Assembly (NCBI GenBank): GCA_916700875.1
Contig: CAKAKS010000276.1
Span: 296,001-360,000, forward strand
Length of the DNA stretch: 64,000 nt
Source of the DNA: Sebastes aleutianus
Lineage: Eukaryota > Chordata > Actinopteri > Perciformes > Sebastidae
Direction of reading: 5' to 3'
Shown: positions 1 to 10,156 of the stretch, piece by piece
How positions within the stretch are numbered: the first letter of the stretch is position 1
Layout of the letters: every line of letters begins with the position of its first letter
The notes under the pieces: generated by a model
Told to the model about the DNA's origin: nothing
The model's database searches: none
What the model saw: only the letters and a program-made list of their open reading frames with translations
Position numbers and translations under genes: made by a program

Positions 1-401
1 ACATATACGTACAACCCAACTTCAAAAAAGCTGGTTTTAGGAGAAGTCAAACCAACACAGTATTTTGAGGACAAATGTGAGAAAATGAATTACACATTTG
101 AAGCTCATTCTTTCAGATTTTGAATAGTTGTAAATCTTTAGAGACTTCAACGTTCGGGCAGAAATATGAATATTTTCTTGAAGTGTAAATGGTGAAATGG
201 AGGTTCTCAGGTGTTTTGTTACAGAAATACAATCAGTAGTTTGTGGCTATAAAACCCAGACTAAGATCCATCTGAGGTTGAAACAGTATCTGTACTAATA
301 GTTCTGCATCAGGAATATAAATCTGTTAGCAGAACATTTAGTCTTCATCCTCAATGCATCATCATCCATCAGGTCAGCTAACAGTAGAAACAGTCTCTTA
401 C
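1..401 (-). other. Unit D intron after exon 3
   Basis: This intronic sequence is nearly identical to 22571-22969 and 43921-44320 in the other units. I see no exon or element in it. Exon 4 of this gene lies outside the window. Confidence 0.6.
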
Positions 402-518
402 TTTGACTCTGAGGGTCCAGGTTCATTACTGAAGTTCACAGGAATCGACATGGACCAGTCACTCTTCACAGACAGACAGCTGGGTACTGGAGACTCTGCT
501 CTCCGTCTGGACTGAACT
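402..518 (-). CDS. Unit D exon 3, repeated N-terminal peptide motif
   Basis: The exon is 117 bp (39 codons), phase 2 at both ends, so it can be added or lost without changing frame. It encodes RAESPVPSCLSVKSDWSM and then FSNEPGPSESK, a diverged duplicate of the exon 2 motif. Acceptor TTTGCAG and donor GTAAG are present. Confidence 0.75.
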
Positions 519-1015
519 CTGCAAACACCAACATGATTTTATTCACATCACATGAATCCTTGATGAATTCTCTTTTAGGTCATTAAGGTCGCTCTAAACA
601 CACAAACTACTGCTGCTGTCAGCAATAACGAGCTTTAAAGGTTTGTAGCTGTTTTCTTAGATTAGATTACATCTTCTCTAGCTGACTGACAGCTGTCACA
701 GATACTAAGAGGAAGAGCTTATTTGAAGAAGTCTGTTCAATTGGAGTTGGCAAGTACATTTGTGTAGAAATTTGAATATACAAACACAAAATCAACAGAA
801 AACATAGTATTGTCAGAGGAAAGTAAAAATGAGTCCTATAAATGAGTTAGTAGCAGCTCTCTTACTTTGACTCTGAGGGTCCAGGTTCATTACTGAACGT
901 TGGAGGATGATCTAAGGACCAGTCAGTCTTCATAGTCAGACAGCCAGAGACTAGAGACTCTGCTCTGTCCTCCTCTTCCTCCTCACAGTCACTCATCTTC
1001 TGATCTGAAGTCAGC
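402..1015 (-). CDS. Unit D NLR gene (NLRC3-like), 5' coding exons only; continues beyond position 1
   Basis: This is the 5' end of a fourth NLR gene of the array, read right to left and cut by the window edge. Two coding exons are visible. Exon 2 (1015-866) has the start ATG at 996 and encodes MSDCEEEEEDRAES and then a segment ending FSNEPGPSESK. Exon 3 (518-402) encodes a second copy of the same motif (RRRAESPVPSCLSVKSDWSM ... FSNEPGPSESK). Both are bounded by AG acceptors and GTAAG donors and are in phase 2. Matching exons sit at the same spacing in units C and B, followed there by RING, FISNA-NACHT and LRR exons, so this gene probably had the same plan. No lesion is seen in the visible part. 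In fish NLR-C proteins such short peptide repeats precede FISNA; their function is not established. Confidence 0.75.
866..1015 (-). CDS. Unit D exon 2 with start codon, acidic N-terminal peptide
   Basis: The exon is 150 bp, of which 131 bp are coding from ATG 996-994. The peptide starts MSDC, runs into five Glu and ends in the motif FSNEPGPSESK. The acceptor is CTCAG before 1015 and the donor is GTAAG at 865. Units C and B have MIDC instead of MSDC. Confidence 0.75.
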
Positions 1016-1082
1016 CTGAGAGGATAAACAGGAAAGGAAACAAGTTTGTACAAGAGTCACAGGCGAGACTGAGAGAACAGGA

Positions 1083-1087
<5 letters not shown>

Positions 1088-1114
<27 letters not shown>

Positions 1115-1129
1115 CACACACACACACAC

Positions 1130-1180
<51 letters not shown>
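1088..1180. repeat. (CA)n microsatellite in unit D intron 1
   Basis: This is a nearly pure CA tract with a few interruptions, between exon 1 and exon 2. The same tract occurs in units C (23658-23734) and B (45033-45138) with different lengths. Confidence 0.95.
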
Positions 1181-1183
<3 letters not shown>

Positions 1184-1417
1184 ACAGTATAATAAAGCAG
1201 CCAGCGCTCCACCTGGTCACTTCTCTTTACCTCTCTGCTTGTTTTCTTGGCTTACAGCAGCTTTAATGAGGATTATTCAGCCAGTCATGACTTTGTGTTC
1301 ACAGATGAATCAAACTGTTGAGTTCATTCTAACATTTCTCTCCTCTACAGTCCACAGGGAGGAAACTGACTCAGACACTTTAACAGTAACATAATAAAAT
1401 GTTGGATTAACACTCAC

Positions 1418-1475
1418 CCTGCTTCAGTCTTCAGTCGTCAGCCCTCGGTCCTCTTCTCAAAATGGAGTCTGGAAA
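1418..1475 (-). other. Unit D untranslated exon 1 (5' limit not known)
   Basis: A conserved donor GCAGG|GTGAGT lies at 1417 and sits at the same place in units C (23973) and B (45376). The segment before the donor has no ATG leading into exon 2 and is probably 5'UTR. The transcription start cannot be fixed, so the upstream limit is approximate. Confidence 0.45.
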
Positions 1476-1573
1476 AACTAACTGAACTGAACACTTCCAC
1501 TTTCTGGGCTTCTTCCTGTTTTCTCATGAGCCTGGATCACAGGATCAGTGTGGCACCTCCTCTCTTCATTTAC

Positions 1574-1583
1574 AGGAAATCCC
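1574..1583 (-). promoter_or_regulatory. kappaB-like motif upstream of unit D exon 1
   Basis: On the minus strand the sequence is GGGATTTCCT, a 9/10 match to the NF-kB consensus GGGRNWYYCC. It lies about 155 bp upstream of the exon 1 donor and is conserved at the same distance in C and B. Conservation may only reflect recent duplication, and binding is not shown. Confidence 0.25.
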
Positions 1584-1769
1584 TGTCATAGTTCCCTCCC
1601 CGTTCATAAGCGTGTTTAAAGTCTTACGTATGTACAGTTTGGATTTGGACCTAAATTCTGTAACGTAATAGAATCCTTTTGCAAGACACAACTAGTTCAG
1701 TAGCACTCCCTCAGGGTACCTCATCTCTCCATTTACAGGAAACCTTTGACCTCAGAGTTTATCTACGAG

Positions 1770-1814
1770 AGTGTGTGTGTGTGTGTGTGTGTGTGCGCGT
1801 GCTTGTGTGTGTGT

Positions 1815-1846
<32 letters not shown>

Positions 1847-1877
1847 CTCTCTGTGTGTGTTTGTGTGTGTGTGTGTG

Positions 1878-1919
<42 letters not shown>

Positions 1920-1935
1920 CGTGTGCGTGTGTGTT
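1770..1935. repeat. (GT)n microsatellite upstream of unit D exon 1
   Basis: This is an interrupted GT tract with GC and CT variants, about 350 bp upstream of exon 1. Units C and B have it at the same place. Apparent ORFs of Val-Cys or Thr-His repeats here are artefacts of the tract. Confidence 0.95.
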
Positions 1936-2655
1936 GCTCACACTAATCATCTTTTTAACACGGTGTGTTTTTGAGAATATCTTTTGTCTTGAACAGGTTG
2001 AATTAAAATGAGTTTTGATCCGATGTTATCTCTTTTGTTATCTCAATCATGTCAATAAATCAGTTTAGTTAAATACTAATGTGCTTTTATAGTTGTTTTG
2101 TTTTCAGAATTATATCTCTAAGATGTTTCTGAACATCTGGAAGAAAAAATATCATCTCTGTTGCACAATAAAATCATTTCTGAGTTGCAAGTCTTTTTCA
2201 TGATCTAAACACAGTAGCCAGAAATGACACATCTTCCTTGCTCAATTAGTACAAGAACCTACATTTTGAAATGTATTATATTATTTTCTTATTAGTTATA
2301 TTTGTATGTTTCTTCCACTATTTCATGTTTCAGCTTTTTTTATTTTTACAAAAAGAGAAAAGACATAAGTAATATCCAGCAACCTGGATTTAGAAATATA
2401 ATCCCAAATTCTCTACTAGTCAAATGTTAAAGTTACTAGTTTATTGAATTTCACACGTCAGCATTTCAGAGTTAGTAGAAGCTTATCGTTAATGAGTAAC
2501 TTTAACAATGATGTATTTATATTTCCGTGTCACAATATCAAGTTTCAGATTGACTAAAGAAACCGTCTCAACAGATAACGCCTAGCCTGACTGAGAAGAT
2601 GATCATGCAGTATAAAGTTTAAATGTTTATATCTCATTCAAAAGGAACTATCTTG
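1936..2655. other. Unit D 5' flank, no gene seen
   Basis: This AT-rich flank is about 95 percent identical by eye to 24444-25160 and 45830-46550. I see no coding potential. Homology with the other units stops near 2655, where private mobile-element sequence begins. Confidence 0.6.
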
Positions 2656-2958
2656 AATAGTCCTTTTAAGGTCAAGTGGATTATAGAGCTTTTGGAGAAT
2701 CCCAACAGTATCTGGAATGCTTTCCTGCATATTTATTTAATTCTATTGGTGGCATTGATGTTTTGATAAAATGCAATTTGTCTGTTGACAAAATCCCAAT
2801 TAAACTAGCAAACTTTCATAAGCAAGCACTTTTAGCCTGGGAATTATCATACAAACACACTTTCAGTCCTCATAGATATTTGATTTGGAATAATAAGGAT
2901 ATCTTGCATAAAAATAAATCACTGTTTTATCTCAATGCTATTCTATTGTTTCTGTAGT
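2655..2958 (+). mobile_element. L1-like LINE ORF2 fragment
   Basis: The + frame carries about 95 codons, including FHKQALLAWELSYKHTFSPH and IWNNKDILHKNKSLFYL, a pattern I know from the region after the reverse transcriptase domain of fish L1-type ORF2 proteins. The same region of a related element appears at about 30150-30270. There are no flanking RT motifs, so this is a fragment. Confidence 0.6.
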
Positions 2959-3470
2959 ATGGATAACAAGAAGCAATGCAGTGTTCAGGATGCACAGCAG
3001 TCATCCAGGGAGACGACAGTGAGTTTGAGGGTTGTGAAGGTAGCTCAGATGAAGACCCTGAAGACCCTGATTACACTCCCAGCAACAAAGACATGGAGAA
3101 TGATGAGTCAAGTGAGTCTAGTGATTCAGACTGTAGAGAATCAGGTGATTTAGATAAAGATGCTCAACCAAAGATGAACCGTGGGCAGCAAAATACATCT
3201 GCCCAAGGAAAAAAACAGTGTTCTTGGAGAAAGAAACCGTTTGAAGCCCCTGAGTGTCACACCCCCAGACCATCTTCATACTCCCCTGGAGTATCTCAGG
3301 AAGTTCATCACAGCAGCAATGCTTGAGTTACTGAAGGAGCAAACTAATGTGTACAGTGCACAAAAACTGCACATCACAGCAATATTAACACCACTGTTAA
3401 GGAGCTGGAAATATTGATTGGCCTCTACCTGTGCATGGGTCTTTGCCAACTGCCGGGAAATCTATGTATG
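2959..3470 (+). mobile_element. piggyBac-derived (PGBD-like) transposase N-terminal fragment, frameshifted
   Basis: From the Met codon at 2959 the three + frames together give an acidic N-terminus (EDPEDPDYTPSNKDMENDE, SSESSDSD), then WRKKPFEAPECH, then TPLEYLRKFITAAMLELL, then ILIGLYLCMGLCQLPGN. This order matches the N-terminal part of PGBD4/PGBD3-like piggyBac transposases: an acidic tail followed by the start of the DDE domain. The frame changes at least twice (about 3260 and 3390) and the catalytic Asp residues are absent, so it is inactive. It abuts LINE sequence on both sides, which suggests nested insertion or recombination. Confidence 0.6.
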
Positions 3471-4560
3471 AAGCCAACACCATGGGTTTGGGAGGAGCCG
3501 ATCTTCAACAACCCACTCATTCCACTGCGATCAGTGCAGACAGCCACCATCAGAAACCGGATTGTGTCGGGTGGTATTACCACACTAGGCCACCTGAGGC
3601 AGACGGGGACCGGGGGATGGAAGATCCCGCTTGACCTGGCACAACAGACTGGACTGAAATCCCTGAGACTGCTGGAGAGGCTGAGGGGAGAGGTGTTGGG
3701 TTCGCTGTCTGGGCCAGTGCTGGACCGGTTCAATCAGCCGCGGGGGGAGGAGCCTCGCTAGAGGTGGTCGCCCTGACGAGTGACTGGCAGGAAGAACGGG
3801 GGAAGCTGCTGACCTTTAGGGAGATGAAGGGGAAGATGCTTTACGCTGCACTGGTGAAGATCAGGAACCTCAGGGCTCTGCAGGAGGTGAAGGAACATCA
3901 GTGGCAGGGAGTTCTGGGTGGGCAGAGCATGGCAGGGTTCAGGTGGAGGGTGCTTTATAAGCTTCCTCTCCAAAAGAGGTCAGGAGATCTACAGTGGAGG
4001 GTCATACATGGGGCCCTGGCAACAAACACCTTCCTGGCAAAGGTTGACTCAACTGTGGGTGGAGGGTGCCCCTTCTGTGATGTACCTGAGACTGTCATAC
4101 ATGTCAGTGTAACCGTGTTGTGACGTACCTGAGATGTACCTGATGTACCTGAGAGTGGTTCTGTTGACCCAGTGATGTTGTTCAGGAGGAACCAGGTGAA
4201 GGGGAGTGGTTCTGTTGACCCAGTGATGTTGTTTAGGGGGAACCAGGTGAAGGGGAGTGGTTCTGTTGGGGGGGGGGATTGACTATATGTATGTGAACTG
4301 GTACGAGCTGCTGGTTCACACGGTGGGAAACTGGTCGCTATGGTTTTGTGTAATGGTGAACAGAACGGTTCTGTGTGTTTGGTGTGAATCTAGTGGGTCG
4401 GGATGGTGGAAGGTTCTGGGTGAGTGTGTGGATGTGTGAGTGTGTGTGTGGATGTGTGAGTGTGTGGATGTGTGAGTGTGTGGACGGTGTATGAGTTGGG
4501 CTGTTTTTAGGAGTGATTTTTCAATTCCCCCCCCTAGGTTGTCATGAACTTGTGGGTTTT
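3471..4560 (+). mobile_element. Tx1/L1-type LINE ORF2 3' fragment
   Basis: The + frames encode a segment with WEEPIFNNPL and IVSGGITTLGHLRQTG, then WQGVLGGQSMAGFRWRVLY, LQWRVIHGALATNTF and GGGCPFCDVPETVIHV. This resembles the C-terminal zinc-binding region (zf-RVT type) of Tx1-like L1 retrotransposon ORF2. The frame is broken at about 3760 and again near 4110. The 3' part includes a duplicated 58-bp segment (about 4150-4260) and GTGTGGAT repeats (about 4420-4490). It ends before a short CTT run (about 4600-4620). It is a dead copy. Confidence 0.55.
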
Positions 4561-4927
4561 AAGTGCGATGTTTAATTTAAGAACATCAAAAGTCAAAGTC
4601 TTCTTCTTCTTCTTCTTCTTAATAACATTCTCATTCTTGAAAAACTTTATTTCAAATCCAAGTATATGAAAATGAAATCTAGAAGTTTAATGTGTTTCAT
4701 TCTGAGTTTCTATCTGACATAAAAGCCCTTAAAGTCATGAAAAACAAAAATGCATTGAAACTTCTTATCATAATAGAAGAATATGAATTACAGGTATACA
4801 GCTCTACATCTCTTAATTTAATATATTATTATTAATATTAATATGAATTACAGGTAAAGCCCTATAGCCCTTACTTTAATTTATATTATTATTTTTATGT
4901 ATAATTTTACATACAGTATATACATTT
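4561..4927. other. AT-rich spacer, no gene seen
   Basis: A short CTT tract is followed by AT-rich DNA with two similar GAATTACAGGTA segments. I see no coding signal. Confidence 0.5.
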
Positions 4928-5222
4928 CCACTGGCAGCACTGGTGCTACCGACTTCTTCAGCTGGTCGCACAAGCACATGATTTGGTCGCACCCTTTTCT
5001 TTGGGTTCCAGCATGGTATTAATCAATGACCTTGCATGCTAGTAAATAGTGGTCATAATTTACATACCCCAGTGAAACATTGACAACGCCTCCAAACTTG
5101 ATATTTGCAAAATATTTTAACTAACAAGTTTAGAGTTGCCTGCAACGGACAGACCACATTGCCTACAATAAACACACAGCACAGTGTTCCCCTCGTACCG
5201 TAACCACGGCTACCGTGTTAAC

Positions 5223-6666
5223 CATTGTTTAGATAACTGTAACGTTACCGTTAACATCCAACAGTCTAACGTTAGCTAACTGTAACGTTACCGTTAACAT
5301 CCAGCAGTCTAACGTTAGATAACTGTAACGTTACCGTTAACATCCAACAGTCTAACGTTAGTTAACTGTAACGTTACCGTTAACATCCAACAGTCTAATG
5401 TTAGCTAACTGTAACGTTACCGTTAACATCCAGCAGTCTAACGTTAGATAACTGTAACGTTACCGTTAACATCCAGCAGTCTAACGTTAGCTAACTATAA
5501 CGTTACCATTAACATCCAACAGTCTAACGTTAGATAACTGTAACGTTACTGTTAACATCCAGCAGTCTAACGTTAGTTAACTGTAACGTTACCGTTAACA
5601 TCCAGCAGTCTAACGTTAGCTAACTGTAACGTTACCGTTAACATCCAGCAGTCTAACGTTAGTTAACTGTAACGTTACCGTTAACATCCAACAGTCTAAC
5701 GTTAGCTAACTGTAACGTTACCGTTAACATCCAGCAGTCTAACGTTAGTTAACTGTAACGTTACCGTTAACATCCAACAGTCTAACGTTAGCTAACTGTA
5801 ACGTTACCGTTAACATCCAGCAGTCTAACGTTAGCTAACTGTAACGTTACCGTTAACATCCAGCAGTCTAACGTTAGCTAACTGTAACGTTACCATTAAC
5901 ATCCAGCAGTCTAACGTTAGATAACTGTAACGTTACCGTTAACATCCAACAGTCTAACGTTAGATAACTGTAACGTTACCGTTAACATCCAGCAGTCTAA
6001 CGTTAGATAACTGTAACGTTACCGTTAACATCCAGCAGTCTAACGTTAGATAACTGTAACGTTACCGTTAACATCCAGCAGTCTAACGTTAGATAACTGT
6101 AACGTTACCGTTAACATCCAGCAGTCTAACGTTAGATAACTGTAACGTTACCGTTAACATCCAGCAGTCTAACGTTAGCTAACTGTAACGTTACCGTTAA
6201 CATCCAGCAGTCTAACGTTAGCTAACTGTAACGTTACCGTTAACATCCAGCAGTCTAACGTTAGTTAACTGTAACGTTACTGTTAACATCCAGCAGTCTA
6301 ACGTTAGCTAACTGTAACGTTACCGTTAACATCCAGCAGTCTAACGTTAGATAACTGTAACGTTACCGTTAACATCCAGCAGTCTAACGTTAGATAACTG
6401 TAACGTTACCGTTAACATCCAGCAGTCTAATGTTAGATAACTGTAATGTTACCGTTAACATCCAGCAGTCTAACGTTAGCTAACTGTAACGTTACCGTTA
6501 ACATCCAGCAGTCTAACGTTAGTTAACTGTAACGTTACCGTTAACATCCAGCAGTCTAACGTTAGTTAACTGTAACGTTACCGTTAACATCCAGCAGTCT
6601 AACGTTAGATAACTGTAACGTTACCGTTAACATCCAGCAGTCTAACGTTAGATAACTGTAACGTTA
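5223..6666. repeat. 43-bp minisatellite, about 34 copies
   Basis: The unit is TAACGTTAGCTAACTGTAAC, then GTTACCGTTAACATCCAGCA, then GTC. The copies are almost uniform. Variation is concentrated at three sites: AGCTAACT / AGATAACT / AGTTAACT, CAACAG / CAGCAG and a few C-to-T changes. Each unit contains the palindromes GTTAAC and TAACGTTA. There are no spacers, so it is not a CRISPR array. Confidence 0.95.
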
Positions 6667-6756
6667 ATACTATAAAGTTTACCTCATTGACTTGAGAATA
6701 ATTCCCCGTTGACGCTGCAGCTCCTGAGATCAGAGGCCGGCGGTAGCTATATGTTG

Positions 6757-6777
6757 TGTGTGTCTGTGTGTGTGTGT

Positions 6778-6824
<47 letters not shown>

Positions 6825-6865
6825 TGCGGGACGGATCGGGCGCGTACAGTGTGTATGCGTGTGTG
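6757..6865. repeat. (GT)n microsatellite
   Basis: Two GT-rich runs are interrupted by ACGTGCGGGACGGATCGGG. They lie inside the transposon-like segment of unit D. Confidence 0.9.
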
Positions 6866-7309
6866 TGTGTTTATGTTGTCACGGAGGTTTAATAATAACG
6901 GCGCTCTACACAAAGCGTGCAGTCATTTTCATCATCGAAGGTTTCCACAGAACCGAGGAGAGTGCAGGAGAGGAGAGAGAGGCTGCTCCAGTGAGGAACA
7001 GAAAGCACTGCTTTCATCTGCGTTGCTCTTACCATGTTACCAACATAGTAATGATCATGCACTCGCAAAATGCGACTAGGTAAAAACTTTATTCGCACAC
7101 TCCCCAAAAAAGGTTGCATATGCGATCATTTTGGTCGCAGTCTAGAGCCCTGTATGTTTCTGTTCTTGTTCTGTGTGCACCTTGTCCTTTTACTCTGATG
7201 CAGTGATCTATGAGCCATGTTGTTTGTAAATTTGATTTTTTTTCAATAAAAGAAAAGGATTGCATATCAGCAAAACTTCCGGTTACAGCCTTCAAAATAT
7301 ATTTTTTAA

Positions 7310-8078
7310 AAGACGTGATTTAGTTTTATTTCAGTTTGAATGCTTCGCTGACAGTATTACGATTGGATTTAGTCTGAGCTCATTGTAATGAGGTTAAACT
7401 TCCTTCTTCTACTACAGCCTCCTTCTAACAATACATCTGATTATGTTCTTGCTGTAATATCAGTAATATTTAAATGTAAAGTGGTTGGTTAACCAGCTAC
7501 AGCCTCAGTAACATGAGATCTATGTAGCACCACACAGAGAAGGATCTTAACGCCCCCTAGTGGCCACGGTCGGTAACTACACCTGCATTAATATCAAGTT
7601 AGAGGAATTACATACAAGCTATTATACTTCCGGTGATCGTTCGCTATTTCACATTCACAAGGTCATCTATATGTCGACCAGAAATCACTCTTGTTGTTTC
7701 ACATTCCTAAGACCTGATTTTGGTTATATGCACATTATACTACAGAAATGATCATGTATCATCCTTACTCTAATAGGGAGTACATTTTAACACTTTTCAG
7801 CTAACATCAAATCAAGTCATATTGATTAGGGGTTACATACTCTGTGTCACAAGAGTCCATGTGTTATTGATCTGTGTTGAAACGGCCTAGCTCCAGATGC
7901 CTGACGTGGATAAGGCCGAGTGAAGGATTGAAAACCTCCTCTGGCCCTTTGCTGACGGTCTCGAGGTCGTCTAGAGGTTCCTGTTAGGGCTCGAGGCTGA
8001 TCGCTCCACGGTCCGGGGATTACATTTTGAGGACGAGGGATCTCATAATTACTTAATAAACAGTTATGTTGTCATAAA
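7310..8078. other. Rearranged unit D spacer; possible LTR-like segment 7748-8077
   Basis: Sequence at 7310-7460 matches 29585-29745 and sequence at 7461-7620 matches 28490-28650, so the order is reversed relative to units B and C. The stretch 7748-8077 is private to unit D. It starts with TG, ends with CA, and contains TTAATAAAC near its right end, as a solo LTR might, but I found no flanking duplication. No gene is seen. Confidence 0.35.
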
Positions 8079-8815
8079 CAGAACTAATCTGCAGAGGCAC
8101 TTTGGGTTCAGAATATATGAATGAATAAAGACAAAGTGAAACCCAGGTCCAGGTGGAGGAGGTGATGGAGTGTGGAGCAGAAGGAGTGGAGGAGTCTCAG
8201 TGTGTCTGCAGAGACTGTGCAGAAGGACAGATACACTGATGATACTCTGTCAGGTCCAGAGGAACACACAGGGATGATGGTGGTTAGAGATCACCACCCC
8301 TCCCATCTGATGAGAGAAGAAGAAGACACCAGAAGTCATCAATCAGTGTCTACAGAGACTCCCTTCATCAGCTGTCAGTCAGCATCCAGTATAAAGAGCA
8401 GCAGGACTTCAGTCTGTGCAGCGTAGCCAGCTTCCTTTCAGCTCTCATGTTAACGTATTGGAGTGAACACACTGAGCTCAGAGCTCACAGACCAGAGGCC
8501 TGTACTACGAAGCCAGTCCAACACACCCAGGGTATCTTCTCCTTATCTGGTTTAACTAACCCCTCAACCAAGATCCCGCTAAGTGGTCCTACGACAGTTC
8601 TGATCAACTCGGTAAGTCAACCCAGGGTTTCTCAGTCTGGCTGTGAGCGCGTTCACATAGAAGGGGCGGGGTTTGTAGCACATGACCAATCAGAGACATG
8701 GACCAGTCTACGGTCTGCAGAGCGGCACACTTTACAAACGCATACTAGACAAGTTAAACACATAATCCAGACTAGAATTAACACAGTTTAAACTGCCAAA
8801 TGCAGGAAGGACGCA
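8079..8815. mobile_element. Repeated spacer module, Harbinger-like in part (downstream of gene C)
   Basis: The module begins GAACTAATCTGCAGAGGCAC and recurs at 31205-31946 and 50587-51321. The part from about 8498 (GGCCTGTACTACGAAGCC, then a line with GGGGCGGGGTTTGTAGCACA) looks like a family of Harbinger/ISL2EU-type fish repeats that I recall. Open frames across it are not alike in domain content to any protein I know, and the frame differs between copies. I do not call a gene. Confidence 0.35.
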
Positions 8816-9342
8816 TACGAGATGAGGACTAAATCCACAGTCTTGTTGTGTGTAAAATGACCTGTAACGTTGATCTTAAACTAATCGGAGGCTTCAGCAG
8901 TCTGAGTTAGATGTATTAGGGCTGGGTGACTTGGACAAAATCGAATATCACAATATTTCTTTGTGTAAATGACCAATAATAGAACAGCTGGAAGGCAACA
9001 ACAGCTGTCAGTGTGTCAGTGTGCTGACTTGACTATGACTTGCCCCAAACTGCATGTGATGATCATAAAGTGGGCATGTCTGTAAAGGGGAGACTCGTGG
9101 GTACCCATAGAAGCCATTTACATTCACTGATCTGGAGGTCAGAGGTCAAGGGACCCCATGGTTGGTACCGATGGATTCAAAAGGTTCTCTAGTTTACTAT
9201 GATACCAGTATTTTCACTCTAGCTTTAAAACTGAGATGCTACAACTTAAAAATCACAAGTTGCGTTAATGCGTTAAGGTAATTAGTGGCGTTAAAACGAA
9301 CTTGCGTTAACGGGTTATTGTTGCGTTAACTCTGACAGCCCG
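8816..9342. repeat. Left arm of inverted repeat around unit C LRR2-LRR4 block, internally deleted
   Basis: The arm contains an outer MITE starting AGGGCTGGGTGAC at 8928. An internal deletion near 8983 then joins it to the inner MITE, which ends TGACAGCCC at about 9342. The arm is the reverse complement of 12537-14179. In units B and A the arm is fuller (31947-32920 and 51322-52413). Confidence 0.7.
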
Positions 9343-9776
9343 ACTAAATATGGAGTCTTTTTGGACAAGGAGATCAGACAGAGTGTTTCAGACAGAGGGT
9401 GTAAAGAGGTGCTGCAGCACAGCCGGGAGAAGAAAAGTAAAGTGATTTTTGAACATTAAAGCATGTTAACATGTTCTAGTAGAAACCTAAAATACAAGTA
9501 TGAAGCTGAACATCTGCCTGATAGGTCCTCTTTAAAGGTCCCACATGTTCATACACAGACTGAACAGTAAAACGTCAGCTGTGATTACTGGACTTCAGCA
9601 GAGGTTCTGGTCCGTATAAAGACCACATGGTTACTAAATGTAACCATGGTTCTATGATGGTTCTATCTCTCAATGAGAGAACACACACTTTCTGATCAGA
9701 GTTGATGGTACGACAGTTTGATGGATGAGGACCACTGTCTCTATACATGATGTGATGCTGTCAGCTGTAATCCAGC
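9343..9776. other. Spacer downstream of gene C poly(A) signal
   Basis: This sequence is conserved in units B (32921-33354) and A (52414-52846). I see no coding signal on either strand. Confidence 0.5.
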
Positions 9777-9782
9777 TTTATT
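9777..9782 (-). terminator. AATAAA poly(A) signal of gene C
   Basis: AATAAA on the minus strand lies about 150 bp after the stop codon of the last LRR exon. The same hexamer is at 33355-33360 in B and 52847-52852 in A. This suggests that the fourth LRR exon is terminal and that these genes have no B30.2 domain. Confidence 0.5.
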
Positions 9783-9930
9783 TCCTGGAGACATGAACAC
9801 AACATCTTCTTCACATCAACTCTAACACATGATCACAACAAGCTTCTGGCTGATCTGATTGGCTGACTGTTCTCTCTCTCTCTCTCTGTGTGTCACCGTT
9901 CTCCTCTCACAGCTTAACGGAGGAAACACA

Positions 9931-10156
9931 TCACAACAATACTGATGAAACCAGCATGGACCGACTCCGACCCTCTACTGACCTCAGAGTCTTCAGTCTA
10001 CAGTGTGGACTCTCCACCAGATCAGACAGTAGCTTCACATCTGAATCCTTCAGGTCGTTTCCTCTCAGCTCCAGCTCTCTCAGATGGGAGGGGTTGGACT
10101 TCAGAGCTGAGGCCAGAGAAGCACAGCTGATCTCTGACAAACTGCAGTGCCACAAT
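9931..10156 (-). CDS. Unit C LRR4 exon, terminal, with stop
   Basis: The exon starts after TTCAG and encodes GLWHCSLSEISC, SNPSHLREL, the variable core ELELRGNDLKDSDVKLL and SPHCRLKTLRS. It then runs through the former donor position into RSRSMLVSSVLL and a TGA. The AATAAA at 9777 supports a terminal exon. A cryptic GT at the usual donor position remains, so splicing to an unseen exon cannot be excluded. Confidence 0.65.

Larger units (their letters stand above)
4928..7155. mobile_element. Probable non-autonomous DNA transposon (hAT-like) carrying a minisatellite
   Basis: The left edge reads CTGGCAGCACTGGTGCTACC and then TTCAGCTGGTCGCACAAGCA. The right edge, inverted, reads CAGGGCTCTAGACTGCGACC. 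The 'GGTCGCA' words at both ends and the CAGGG-like terminus resemble fish hAT elements. No transposase is seen inside; most of the interior is a 43-bp minisatellite and a GT tract. I found no convincing target duplication, so the limits are approximate. The whole segment is absent from units B and C. Confidence 0.35.

Noticed and set aside
1679..2011. Cys/Val-rich and Thr/His-rich frames at this and similar places (6709, 23557, 24326, 44921)
   Set aside because: Products of CA/GT microsatellites with no gene context.
5223..6666. Regular repeat array considered as CRISPR
   Set aside because: Units are contiguous with no unique spacers, in a vertebrate context; it is a minisatellite.
7748..8077. 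Solo LTR
   Set aside because: TG...CA ends and TTAATAAAC are suggestive, but no target duplication or second copy is visible in the window.
8172..8791. Search for a B30.2/SPRY exon downstream of LRR4
   Set aside because: No minus-strand frame with SPRY motifs (such as LDP, WEV, LDYE) was found between LRR4 and the next unit; the conserved AATAAA argues for gene end.
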